Assembly: GCA_030432175.1 (NCBI GenBank)
Contig: JAUIHU010000254.1
Coordinates: forward strand, 1-6,697
Direction: 5' to 3'
Origin: Verrucomicrobiia bacterium
GTDB lineage: Bacteria > Verrucomicrobiota > Verrucomicrobiia > Limisphaerales > JAUIHU01
DNA length: 6,697 bases
This document shows, piece by piece, positions 1 through 6,683 of this stretch. Both the position numbers and the translations under genes were made by a program. The notes beneath the pieces were generated by a model. The model saw only the letters and a program-made list of their open reading frames with translations, had not been told where the DNA came from and searched no databases. The stretch's first letter is position 1, and the number at the start of each line of letters is the position of its first letter.

Positions 1-15
1 AATTCTAAATTAATT

Positions 16-1005
16 CTAGTGCCCTTCTTCATCGTGTTGACAAATCAACAGCGTAAAGACGGCGGTCAATAGCATGAAAACCAATGCCTGAACAAGGCCC
101 ACGATGATTTCCATGAAATAAAAGGGAATAGGTATCAACGCAGCAAAGACAGAATTCATACTGATTCCCATAGCCGCCATGGTCTCCAACATGTTCTCGC
201 CGGCAAAAGTATTACCAAAAAGTCGAAAACTCAGAGATACCGGTCGGAAAATAATCGAAACCAGTTCCAGCAGACCAACAAAAGCAAACACAACCACCAT
301 CATGACTTTCATGATGCCTGTGGCATCTCCCTTAGGACCAAATATATGAAGGAAGAAACCTTTAGCTCCGTTAGACTGAAGCGCCCAGATTACCCAGAAC
401 AGAAAAAACACCATCGCCATTGCGAACGTCATGTTCAGATCCGCATTGGCTCCTCGAAATAAAGGAAGGTAATTAGTGGAACCATCTTCATAAACCACGT
501 CCCATCCAATCGTCCCAACCCCAGGCACCAGACCAAGCCAGTTGGCAAAAAGAATGAACACAAAGATACTGGCGAAAAACCAGAACGTCTTCTTGACCAG
601 ATCCTCCCCAATAATGCCCGTCAAAAAATCATACAATCCTTCAACAAGCCATTCCCAAAAATTCTGGGCGCCGTTCGGGATCTCTTTCGTGTTTTTCATG
701 GCGAACCGGGCAAACAAAATCAGAGCCAATGCGGCAATCCAGGTGGCCACGATCGAGTTAGTTACCACAAACGGGCCAACTTTGAACAACTCAATGGCAT
801 AAAGTGGAAGCTCATGATGCTCTGCATGAGCATCGTCATGACCGGAACCATGTCCATCTCCGTCGTGAGATTCATCAATTTTGGAGATCTGCGGAAATTC
901 CGGAGCAGAGGACTCATCGGCTGCAAGCCCCTGGGTCACAAAGACCGAAAGGAGTAGAAACACCGTCAATAGGATCCAGGGCAACGGGGATAAATTTTTT
1001 CGCAT
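16..1005 (-). CDS. atpB: F1Fo ATP synthase subunit a (AtpB)
   Basis: Membrane subunit a of the F1Fo ATP synthase forms the two half-channels that carry H+ (or Na+) to and from the c-ring. The hallmark motif SLSFRLFGNTFAGE is present at residues 258-270. Arg261 matches the essential Arg210 of E. coli, Glu270 matches Glu219, and Gln306 in GLVQALVFMLLT matches Gln252. Hydrophobic helices lie near residues 80-102, 140-160, 190-210, 231-255 and 284-321. At 329 aa it is longer than the 271-aa E. coli protein, because of a signal-peptide-like start (about residues 1-28, ending QGLAA) and a His/Asp-rich stretch at 46-64. The ATG at 1005 is chosen because the signal-like segment follows it directly; no good Shine-Dalgarno precedes it. 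The stop is TAG and only 15 nt remain to the window edge, where atpE would be expected. Family assignment is very secure; the coupling ion cannot be told from this subunit alone. Confidence 0.97.
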   Translation of the reverse strand: MRKNLSPLPWILLTVFLLLSVFVTQGLAADESSAPEFPQISKIDESHDGDGHGSGHDDAHAEHHELPLYAIELFKVGPFVVTNSIVATWIAALALILFARFAMKNTKEIPNGAQNFWEWLVEGLYDFLTGIIGEDLVKKTFWFFASIFVFILFANWLGLVPGVGTIGWDVVYEDGSTNYLPLFRGANADLNMTFAMAMVFFLFWVIWALQSNGAKGFFLHIFGPKGDATGIMKVMMVVVFAFVGLLELVSIIFRPVSLSFRLFGNTFAGENMLETMAAMGISMNSVFAALIPIPFYFMEIIVGLVQALVFMLLTAVFTLLICQHDEEGH

Positions 1006-1071
1006 GATATTTGTCGGAGAATCTCAATCAATTCTCAGGCTAACATTTCGCTTAATGAAACTGATGAAATC

Positions 1072-1101
1072 ACTATGAATTGAAAGTGAAATTTTTCACA
1101 A
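1072..1101 (-). promoter_or_regulatory. possible sigma70-type promoter for atpB
   Basis: Read on the minus strand, TTGTGA (1096-1101) is followed after 18 nt by CATAGT (1072-1077). Each matches its consensus hexamer at four of six positions. The site lies about 70 nt upstream of the atpB start, in the 189-nt gap after the tRNA. An inverted repeat, GTGAAA-TT-TTTCAC (1086-1099), overlaps the -35 element and could be an operator. The match is weak and the surrounding DNA is AT-rich, so chance is a real possibility. The rest of the 1006-1194 gap shows no other gene and no clear terminator after the tRNA. Confidence 0.25.
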
Positions 1102-1194
1102 GCGTTTTTCTCAAAAAATAACGACTTTTTTCAACTCGATTTGAACGCGCCCCAGACAATGTTTTGAGCGCTTCGTGTATTATTTTAATCGGAA

Positions 1195-1280
1195 TACCGG
1201 TGATCGGACTCGAACCGATATGTTCCTTACGGAACGAGGGATTTTAAGTCCCTTGCGTCTGCCAATTCCGCCACACCGGC
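1195..1280 (-). tRNA. tRNA-Leu (anticodon UAA)
   Basis: A complete 86-nt class II tRNA. The acceptor stem is GCCGGTG (1274-1280) with CACCGGT, including the G1-U72 pair that also occurs in E. coli tRNA-Leu(UAA), and A73 at 1195 is the discriminator base expected for Leu. The anticodon arm is AGGGA-CTTAAAA-TCCCT, with anticodon TAA at 1244-1246. The long variable arm has stem GTTCC/GGAAC with a GTAA loop, and the T arm is ATCGG-TTCGAGT-CCGAT. CCA is not encoded, since the next bases are TTC. It reads UUA codons (and UUG by wobble). It lies upstream of atpB on the same strand, with the epimerase gene starting divergently on the other side. Confidence 0.97.
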
Positions 1281-1415
1281 GTAGATAGCATTCCGAACGC
1301 GCAAACCTTCCATCAAATCTGCGCCAGTCGTCAATATTCTATTCCCAAAGAATGCAATTTCCTGCAGCAAAACAGCATTTTTTTTAATTATTTGGTCTTT
1401 CCGCTTCACATTTAT
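1281..1415. other. divergent intergenic region between tRNA-Leu and the epimerase gene
   Basis: This 135-nt spacer must hold the promoters for the tRNA (minus strand) and the epimerase (plus strand). On the minus strand TAGAAT (complement of 1337-1342), five of six to the -10 consensus, sits about 55 nt before the tRNA, but no good -35 element stands at the right distance. On the plus strand there is a T8 run near 1379-1386 and no convincing promoter or ribosome binding site. I assign no specific element here. Confidence 0.4.
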
Positions 1416-2483
1416 ATGATGGATCCAATGCAACACGAAGATTCCTCGGAAAATTTTTCCGGAACTTTTTTCAATCTTACACCAGATCATTCTCAAATAG
1501 TTGGCCAATCCAAATGGCTTGTCACAGGGGCCGCCGGTTTTATCGGTAGCCATCTAATAGAGTCTTTGTTGGAGCTGAAGGCTGAAGTTGTGGGTTTCGA
1601 TAACCTTTCTTCCGGATATTTGCGTAATCTGGATCATGTAAAAACCTGCGTTGGATCAAAAGCCTGGTCGCGGTGGAACTGGATTCAGGGCGATCTTCTG
1701 GATGACCAAGCTCTGGATGAATCCCTGCAGGGAGTTGATTTTGTGCTCCACCATGCAGCTATTGGCTCAGTGCCTAAATCCATGGAAGATCCTTTGCAAA
1801 CCCAGGTCCACAATGTGCTTGGCTTTCAACGAGTATTAAAAAAGGCGCGCGAGTGTGGCGTCAAAAAAGTGATCTATGCTTCCAGCAGCGCAGTTTACGG
1901 AGACAACACCCATGAACCCAAGAGAGAACAGGATCAAGGCAGACCTCTTTCACCTTACGCTCTGTCAAAATGGATGAATGAACTGGATGCCGAACTCTAT
2001 TCCAGAGTGTTTGGACTGGAGACGGTTGGTCTGCGCTATTTTAATGTCTTTGGACCTCGCCAGGATCCCAATGGCGCATACGCTGCCGTGATTCCACGTT
2101 TTTTTCAGGCGATGGCTCATGAAAAAGCGTGCGTCATTTATGGAGACGGCCAGACAACTCGAGATTTTTGCTTTGTGAAGAATGTGGTTCAGGCAAACCT
2201 TCTTGCTGCATGTGCAGAGCTGGATCCCGATGGTCCACGGGTATTTAACATCGCCACCGGCGCGCCGGTTTCTTTGAACAAACTGCACGAAGTCATGAGT
2301 GAGACTGTGCTATCAAAACGTCCTGAACTAGAATTAATCCCTGCCGCATACCAATCTTTCCGAGCGGGAGATATCCCCAGATCTTCCGCTGATATTAGCT
2401 CAGCCATGAATTACCTTGGATACCGTCCAAGCTGTAGCTTCAAAGAAGGCATCGACGCTTCAATAGATTGGTATCTGCAATAA
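1416..2483 (+). CDS. UDP-N-acetylhexosamine 4-epimerase, WbpP/GalE type (extended SDR)
   Basis: An NAD-dependent extended short-chain dehydrogenase that should interconvert a UDP-GlcNAc-type sugar (or its uronic acid) with its C4 epimer, making a precursor for surface polysaccharide in the cytoplasm. Counting from the ATG at 1416 (355 aa), the Rossmann motif GAAGFIG is at 38-44, Asp62 would bind the NAD ribose, SSS is at 156-158, and the catalytic Tyr181-xxx-Lys185 lies in SPYALSKW. The segments LRYFNVFGPRQDPNGAYAAV and GDGQTTRDFC are close to my memory of Pseudomonas WbpP and Salmonella TviC. At the place of E. coli GalE Tyr299 stands Ser323 (in GDIPRSSAD), a small residue that favours N-acetylated substrates. 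The start is uncertain: TTG 1392 and ATG 1419 or 1428 are also possible and none has a clear ribosome binding site. About 30 residues precede the first beta strand. It stands alone, with no glycosyltransferase next to it. Plain UDP-glucose 4-epimerase or a decarboxylase is less likely. Confidence 0.9.
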   Translation: MMDPMQHEDSSENFSGTFFNLTPDHSQIVGQSKWLVTGAAGFIGSHLIESLLELKAEVVGFDNLSSGYLRNLDHVKTCVGSKAWSRWNWIQGDLLDDQALDESLQGVDFVLHHAAIGSVPKSMEDPLQTQVHNVLGFQRVLKKARECGVKKVIYASSSAVYGDNTHEPKREQDQGRPLSPYALSKWMNELDAELYSRVFGLETVGLRYFNVFGPRQDPNGAYAAVIPRFFQAMAHEKACVIYGDGQTTRDFCFVKNVVQANLLAACAELDPDGPRVFNIATGAPVSLNKLHEVMSETVLSKRPELELIPAAYQSFRAGDIPRSSADISSAMNYLGYRPSCSFKEGIDASIDWYLQ

Positions 2484-2518
2484 ATCCCCATCTATTAGTC
2501 TTCACACTTCAATTTTTT

Positions 2519-2537
2519 TCTAACGATTCTCTAACGA
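2519..2537 (+). repeat. two 8-bp direct repeats, one helical turn apart
   Basis: The octamer TCTAACGA occurs at 2519-2526 and again at 2530-2537, exactly 11 bp apart, so both copies face the same side of the helix. This layout is typical of operators bound by a head-to-tail dimer of a response regulator. It lies about 100 nt upstream of the sigma factor gene. The sequence is short enough to have arisen by chance. Confidence 0.35.
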
Positions 2538-2544
2538 CAGCGTT
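2521..2544 (+). promoter_or_regulatory. possible ECF-type promoter of the sigma/anti-sigma operon
   Basis: TAAC (2521-2524) and CGTT (2541-2544) are separated by 16 nt. ECF sigma factors commonly recognise an AAC-containing -35 element and a CGT-containing -10 element at about this distance, and most activate their own operon. Transcription would begin near 2550, leaving an 80-nt or longer leader before the sigma factor start. The elements are only four bases each, so this is a candidate, not a demonstrated promoter. No hairpin terminator for the upstream epimerase gene is visible in the gap; there is only a T7 run at about 2513-2519. Confidence 0.25.
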
Positions 2545-2634
2545 TAACTACTAAATCAAGTTCTGGAGAGCGAACGGGCAGATCATGGAAAATCACCTTC
2601 ACTTTCCAGAAATCCCTTTGATCTGTAGTTCACC

Positions 2635-3288
2635 ATGCTTGCGATTTTACAAGCGGCCATGACGTGGTCGTCAGCAGCTGTCAGCTGCGAGGAAACACCT
2701 GATCCACTGGATTACGGCCATGAGGAGCATTCCAGTCTGGAATCGCTGTTCGAGGCTTTAGAACATCCCCTTCTGCTCTATGCATTGAAGCTAACCCAGG
2801 ACCGAAACGTCGCTGAAGATCTTGTGCAGGAAGCTTTCTGCAGGATTTGCCCCCATCTGAGTCAATTGGATCAACCTCGCCCCTGGCTCTTCCGTACTGT
2901 GTTCAACCTGGCGATGAGTCACCACCGAGCCCGAAAAAAATGGCTCACCTCACCTGGGGCCAAGAATACTAACATCGACGAAGGCGATTCTGAAGACTGG
3001 CTAAGTCGCGCTGAGGAAGATCCAGCTTCCCCTTTCATTGCCTCGGGCTCCTTTTCCCCGGACCAGGCCCTGGAAAGGGAAGAGGCTTACGAAATTATTC
3101 GCATCAGCATGGAAATCCTGGATTCGCGCAGTCGCGAGGCGCTTCGTTTGAAATTTGAGGAAAATTATTCTTACAAGCAAATCGCGGAGGCCCTTGGAAT
3201 CACCTCCTCTAATGTCGGCTATATCCTGCACCACGCATTAAAAACCCTTGCCATTGAACTTCAGCGTTTTGGGCTCAAGCCACATTGA
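2635..3288 (+). CDS. ECF-family RNA polymerase sigma factor
   Basis: A 217-aa extracytoplasmic-function sigma factor, which would direct core RNA polymerase to a small regulon. Region 2 spans about residues 35-101. It includes the DLVQEAF segment (62-68), which contacts polymerase, and RPWLFRTVFNLAMSHHRARKK (about 82-102), which should melt the -10 element. An acidic, poorly conserved linker (about 103-148) follows. Region 4 (about 152-208) has the helix-turn-helix YSYKQIAEALGITSSNVGYI, with LHHALKTL as the trailing helix. There is no region 1.1 or 3, as usual for the class. The first 33 residues have no counterpart in typical ECF proteins. The ATG at 2659 (residue 9) is an alternative start and neither site has a good ribosome binding site. 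The gene ends directly before an ATG in frame with the downstream anti-sigma/VWA gene, which implies co-transcription and functional pairing. The ECF subgroup cannot be fixed by eye. Confidence 0.93.
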   Translation: MLAILQAAMTWSSAAVSCEETPDPLDYGHEEHSSLESLFEALEHPLLLYALKLTQDRNVAEDLVQEAFCRICPHLSQLDQPRPWLFRTVFNLAMSHHRARKKWLTSPGAKNTNIDEGDSEDWLSRAEEDPASPFIASGSFSPDQALEREEAYEIIRISMEILDSRSREALRLKFEENYSYKQIAEALGITSSNVGYILHHALKTLAIELQRFGLKPH

Positions 3289-3363
3289 ATGTTGCTGAAG
3301 CGAATCTGCAGTTCCAAACATTTTTCAATCAGCCAAAATAATTACCCCAAAAAAATTTTTCTC

Positions 3364-6300
3364 ATGAAACCCACTCCAGACAACGAATCGCATTTACGGG
3401 ATGAAGCCCGTATTACAGCGTTCCTTCTGGGAGAACTCTCAGAAACGGATTCCATTCAACTCGAACAGGATCTGAAATCTGATCCGTCACTCAAGAAGCG
3501 TTTTGATAAATTGCAGCAAACGTCAGAAATGTTGAAGTCTGCCGGGCAGAGTGGATGGATCTCCAGAGCATTACCTGAATCCGACTGGCGACTCTCTCCC
3601 GAAAGCAGGCAACGAATACTGGATCAGTTTCGTTCAAAGGATCCACGAAAAGACTATTTAATGCTATTTGGCAAACGCGCGCTTCCTTTGCTTCAACTGA
3701 TTCAGCCATCGGCGCTTCGACTGGGAATCCCCATCGCAGCATGCTTTCTGGTCAGTTTGGTGACTATGGCATTTTGGAGTTCTACCTTCATCAAGGCAAG
3801 ACACGCTTCAAACCAGGCTCAGCATTTAGCAAAAAGTGAAACTGACGAGATGTCAGCGGCCCCACCAGCGTCGCAAGCGGAGCATTATTTTTTTGATTTT
3901 GCTCAGGAAAGTGAAGAGATGGATCCATCAGGCTCCGAATCATGGGAGGAATCCGATATGTCCAGACAGCCTGCGAGAACGGATGAATTTATTGGAGGTG
4001 AATCTTCGGAGCGATTTGGACGCTATGATTCAGGTCGCGATAGCGCAGGAACCGAAGTTGAATTGAGAAGGAAAGACTCACTGGTGAGCGAACGTCAAAC
4101 GCGGGGGTATGCAATCAACGCCCCAGCTTCTGCAGAAACAACCCCAGCGCCTGCGCCGGCGCCTCCAGGCGCTGCAGCGGGTGGAGGTATGGGGGGAGGA
4201 GGCGCTGGCGGGATGGCCGGTGGTAGAGGCGGAGCCGTTCTTTTTGCTCAAGATGCGGATACAAATTTATATAGCGGGCTCGCTGATGAGCAGCGCCTTG
4301 ACGAACAAAAACAAGTCTGGGGAGTCAACGAATTGGCTGTGATCCCCGACTCTACAACTACTTTTGGTATCAATTCCAGAGCTGCTGGTATAAGAACTCA
4401 ATCTGCTATACCTGAAACTGCGCCCGCTGCGGTTCCCCGATCAGGAGGCGCCAACGCTGGTTCCGAGCTGGCCCTGGGAGATGTTCCGGCGCTGGGTCGC
4501 ATGTTCCGCTCTGAAAGCATGAGCCAACCTGCCAATGCAGAACCACAGCGTCCGAAGATCAGCGCTGAGTCTCGATCTCTGCCTCAACAAACAGATCAAA
4601 TCTCTTTAGGAGCCGCTTTTCTTCCAGCCAATGATGGATTGGAAAGCAAGGATGGCTTCGCTCCAGAAAGATCACGAGGAAGAGTCGCAGTTCCAACATC
4701 TCGTTTCTCGAACACAGCTACAGCAGAAATTGAATCACTTGGCAGATCTAATGGGCGTGGCCAGATCACCGGTAAATCTGTAGATGCTAAAAACAATGAG
4801 GATCGTTCAGAATTCAGACAAAACTGGTCTTTCGGCGCTTCATCATCAGACAAATCAATACCGGGTGGAACCGACTATTATGGTTCTGAAAATGTCGAAT
4901 TCTCCCAACCAAAGGAAACCAGTCTCAATTCTACACTGGAGTCCATCGACTCTTCAGTGAATTCGGACATTGACTACGGCCTGAATGCAACCGCCAGATT
5001 TACTCTAAACTATTCGGATACGGATCAAATTGAATCCCTCCAGGAGGAACTTCAGGACCTCGAAACCTCTTTCGAAGCAAACTCAGCTGCGCGTGGCGTG
5101 GTCCGAGAACTCGAACTGGGTCAATCACTTGAGATTTCCAACAAGGAAGATGCTTTTTCGGGTCTTGGGTTGGAAAAGAAACTCCCCAAACTCAGCTCTG
5201 CAACCATCGTTGAGGAAGAAACAAAAGGCTTTCACCAGGCTGGCCGGGTTAAATTAAAAGAAGCGACAAGAGATTTTCAGGAAGAAACCGCTGCCGATTC
5301 AAACCCATTCTCTACATTTGCATTACAGGTCAGAGATGTGTCATTCAAATCAGCACTCGCTGCATTTCAGAATGGATCCTGGCCAGAGCCGGAGACAATG
5401 CGGTCTGAGGAGTTTCTCAACGCATTCGATTACGGAATGCCGGAACCGGACCTCAGTTCCAAAGTGGCCCTGGAACACGAACTCTCCACTTTTCCTTTCG
5501 AACACCAGCGACTGGCTTTGCGGGTATCTCTAAAAACAGCAGCTCTGGGTCGTGAAGCCAATCGCCCAATGAACCTGGTCGCTGTTTTAGATAACTCAGG
5601 TTCGATGGAACGCCCGGATCGAGCTGCCATCACTCAAGGCGCGTTTGAAGAATTGGCAAATTCTTTAAATCCTCAGGATCGATTGAGTGTCATTGCGTTT
5701 TCACGTCAACCACGACTTTGGATGGAAGCCACTCCAGGCGGTGATCCTTTAAAGATCCTGACCCGCCTCGGTGAGTTGAATCCTGAAGGTGGAACCAATC
5801 TGGAAGCCGCTCTCGATCTGGCTTACGAAATCGCTCAACGCAATTACGTGCCTCAAGGTGAGAACCGTGTCGTATTGATGACGGATGGAGCCGCCAATCT
5901 GGGCCAGGTCAATCCAGATGCTCTGGCTGAACAAGTCATGGATAATCGTCGCCAGGGTATCGCTCTGGATACCTACGGAATCGGCTGGGATGGTTTGAAT
6001 GATCCGCTACTCGAACGCTTATCCAGAAATGGCGACGGTCGTTACGCTTTCCTGAATGATCCTCGGACCGCTCCCAACGAGTTTGCTGAAGAACTGGCCG
6101 GAGCGCTTCAGGTCGCAGCGAAACAGGTAAAAATTCAGCTGGAGTGGAATCCAGACCGAGTCCATTCATACCGCTTGATTGGTTATTCCAAAAATCGCCT
6201 GACAGCAGAACAGTTTCGGGACAATTCCGTGGATGCCGGTGAGCTGGCAGCAAAAGAGGCCGGTTCTGCCATCTACACTCTGGAACTCAAACCAGACGGA

Positions 6301-6612
6301 GTCGGCCCCATCGCAATCGCTCGCGCGCGGTATCAGGATCCGGATAGCCAGTCATTTGAAGAGAAAACCTGGACCATCCCCTTTTCTGTGCCACCTGCAT
6401 TGGACGAATCCTCACCTGCGCATCAACTGGCCGTCGTCAGCTCTTTATTTGGCGAACGACTTTCCAATGCTCCCAGAGCTGAACAATACCCATTGTCAGA
6501 TCTGCTGGACACTTTGCAAAACATTAAAACCGAATTCGCATTCAACCCACGCGTTCAACAGTTGGAGTTCATGCTCCAGCAAGCCCAGGCGCTATCCAAC
6601 GTCCAACCTTAA
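3364..6612 (+). CDS. membrane protein: anti-sigma-like N-terminus fused to YfbK-type VWA/DUF3520 module
   Basis: A 1,082-aa protein if the ATG at 3364 is used; the ATG at 3289, right after the sigma gene stop, would add 25 residues. Counting from 3364, residues 12-55 (ITAFLLGELSETDSIQLEQD) resemble the helical anti-sigma segments of Planctomycetes and Verrucomicrobia, without a zinc-binding HxxxCxxC motif. One membrane helix lies at about 120-143. Residues 144-640 are low-complexity and polar, with a Pro-Ala and Gly-rich patch at 261-290. A YfbK N-terminal-like domain follows (about 647-695, NPFSTFALQV). The VWA domain (about 737-915) has a complete MIDAS: D743-x-S745-x-S747, Thr811 in GGTN and Asp841 in TDG. 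DUF3520 starts near 922 (VKIQLEWNP, later VDAGELAA). The expected topology is N-terminus in the cytoplasm and VWA module outside. Its position suggests it binds and controls the sigma factor. E. coli YfbK is about half as long and lacks the anti-sigma part. The domain calls are strong for VWA and DUF3520 and moderate for anti-sigma. Ligand and signal are unknown. Confidence 0.9.
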   Translation: MKPTPDNESHLRDEARITAFLLGELSETDSIQLEQDLKSDPSLKKRFDKLQQTSEMLKSAGQSGWISRALPESDWRLSPESRQRILDQFRSKDPRKDYLMLFGKRALPLLQLIQPSALRLGIPIAACFLVSLVTMAFWSSTFIKARHASNQAQHLAKSETDEMSAAPPASQAEHYFFDFAQESEEMDPSGSESWEESDMSRQPARTDEFIGGESSERFGRYDSGRDSAGTEVELRRKDSLVSERQTRGYAINAPASAETTPAPAPAPPGAAAGGGMGGGGAGGMAGGRGGAVLFAQDADTNLYSGLADEQRLDEQKQVWGVNELAVIPDSTTTFGINSRAAGIRTQSAIPETAPAAVPRSGGANAGSELALGDVPALGRMFRSESMSQPANAEPQRPKISAESRSLPQQTDQISLGAAFLPANDGLESKDGFAPERSRGRVAVPTSRFSNTATAEIESLGRSNGRGQITGKSVDAKNNEDRSEFRQNWSFGASSSDKSIPGGTDYYGSENVEFSQPKETSLNSTLESIDSSVNSDIDYGLNATARFTLNYSDTDQIESLQEELQDLETSFEANSAARGVVRELELGQSLEISNKEDAFSGLGLEKKLPKLSSATIVEEETKGFHQAGRVKLKEATRDFQEETAADSNPFSTFALQVRDVSFKSALAAFQNGSWPEPETMRSEEFLNAFDYGMPEPDLSSKVALEHELSTFPFEHQRLALRVSLKTAALGREANRPMNLVAVLDNSGSMERPDRAAITQGAFEELANSLNPQDRLSVIAFSRQPRLWMEATPGGDPLKILTRLGELNPEGGTNLEAALDLAYEIAQRNYVPQGENRVVLMTDGAANLGQVNPDALAEQVMDNRRQGIALDTYGIGWDGLNDPLLERLSRNGDGRYAFLNDPRTAPNEFAEELAGALQVAAKQVKIQLEWNPDRVHSYRLIGYSKNRLTAEQFRDNSVDAGELAAKEAGSAIYTLELKPDGVGPIAIARARYQDPDSQSFEEKTWTIPFSVPPALDESSPAHQLAVVSSLFGERLSNAPRAEQYPLSDLLDTLQNIKTEFAFNPRVQQLEFMLQQAQALSNVQP
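4144..4233 (+). repeat. Pro-Ala and Gly-rich low-complexity coding segment
   Basis: Inside the large VWA protein, residues 261-290 run from PAPAPAPP into a Gly/Ala/Met stretch (GGGMGGGGAGGMAGG). At the DNA level this is a GC-rich run of GGN and GCN codons, unlike the more AT-balanced surroundings. It most likely forms a flexible tether between the membrane helix and the distal YfbK/VWA module. Such tracts vary in length between relatives and may change by slippage. Confidence 0.7.
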
Positions 6613-6640
6613 CACTTAAAGCAGAACCGAATCCCGATTA

Positions 6641-6671
6641 CCCGGAACCTCTCCGGGAGAACTCAATTTTT
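6641..6671 (+). terminator. weak terminator-like hairpin after the VWA gene
   Basis: CCCGGA (6641-6646) pairs with TCCGGG (6652-6657) across a 5-nt loop, 28 nt after the stop codon. A T5 run follows at 6667-6671, but nine bases separate it from the stem, so it is not a textbook intrinsic terminator. It could terminate weakly or protect the 3' end of the transcript. Confidence 0.35.
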
Positions 6672-6683
6672 ATTCACTCAACG

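Noticed and set aside
542..1078. Plus-strand open frames across the atpB region
   Set aside because: They are antisense to a fully conserved atpB and show no recognisable domain.
1141..1194. Possible terminator hairpin after the tRNA
   Set aside because: Only a 4-bp GCGC pairing across a long loop, without a T tract on the minus strand at the right place.
1195..1280. tRNA gene as a phage or island attachment site
   Set aside because: No integrase gene and no repeated tRNA 3' end elsewhere in the window; the neighbours are housekeeping-type genes.
1227..1553. 108-codon minus-strand frame ending in GVAELADARDLKSLVP
   Set aside because: That ending is the translation of the tRNA-Leu gene itself, a well-known false protein. 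The rest is antisense to the epimerase start.
1965..2407. Minus-strand frames inside the epimerase gene
   Set aside because: The sense strand carries continuous, conserved SDR motifs through this stretch, so these are shadows.
2484..2520. Possible intrinsic terminator after the epimerase gene
   Set aside because: There is a T7 run but no stable hairpin directly before it.
4109..4342. Overlapping plus-strand frame across the Gly-rich segment
   Set aside because: A Gln/Leu/Arg-rich product is what a shifted reading of GC-rich Gly/Ala/Pro codons gives; no independent sign of coding.
5936..6253. 105-codon minus-strand frame inside the VWA gene
   Set aside because: Antisense to conserved VWA/DUF3520 coding sequence, with no family resemblance.
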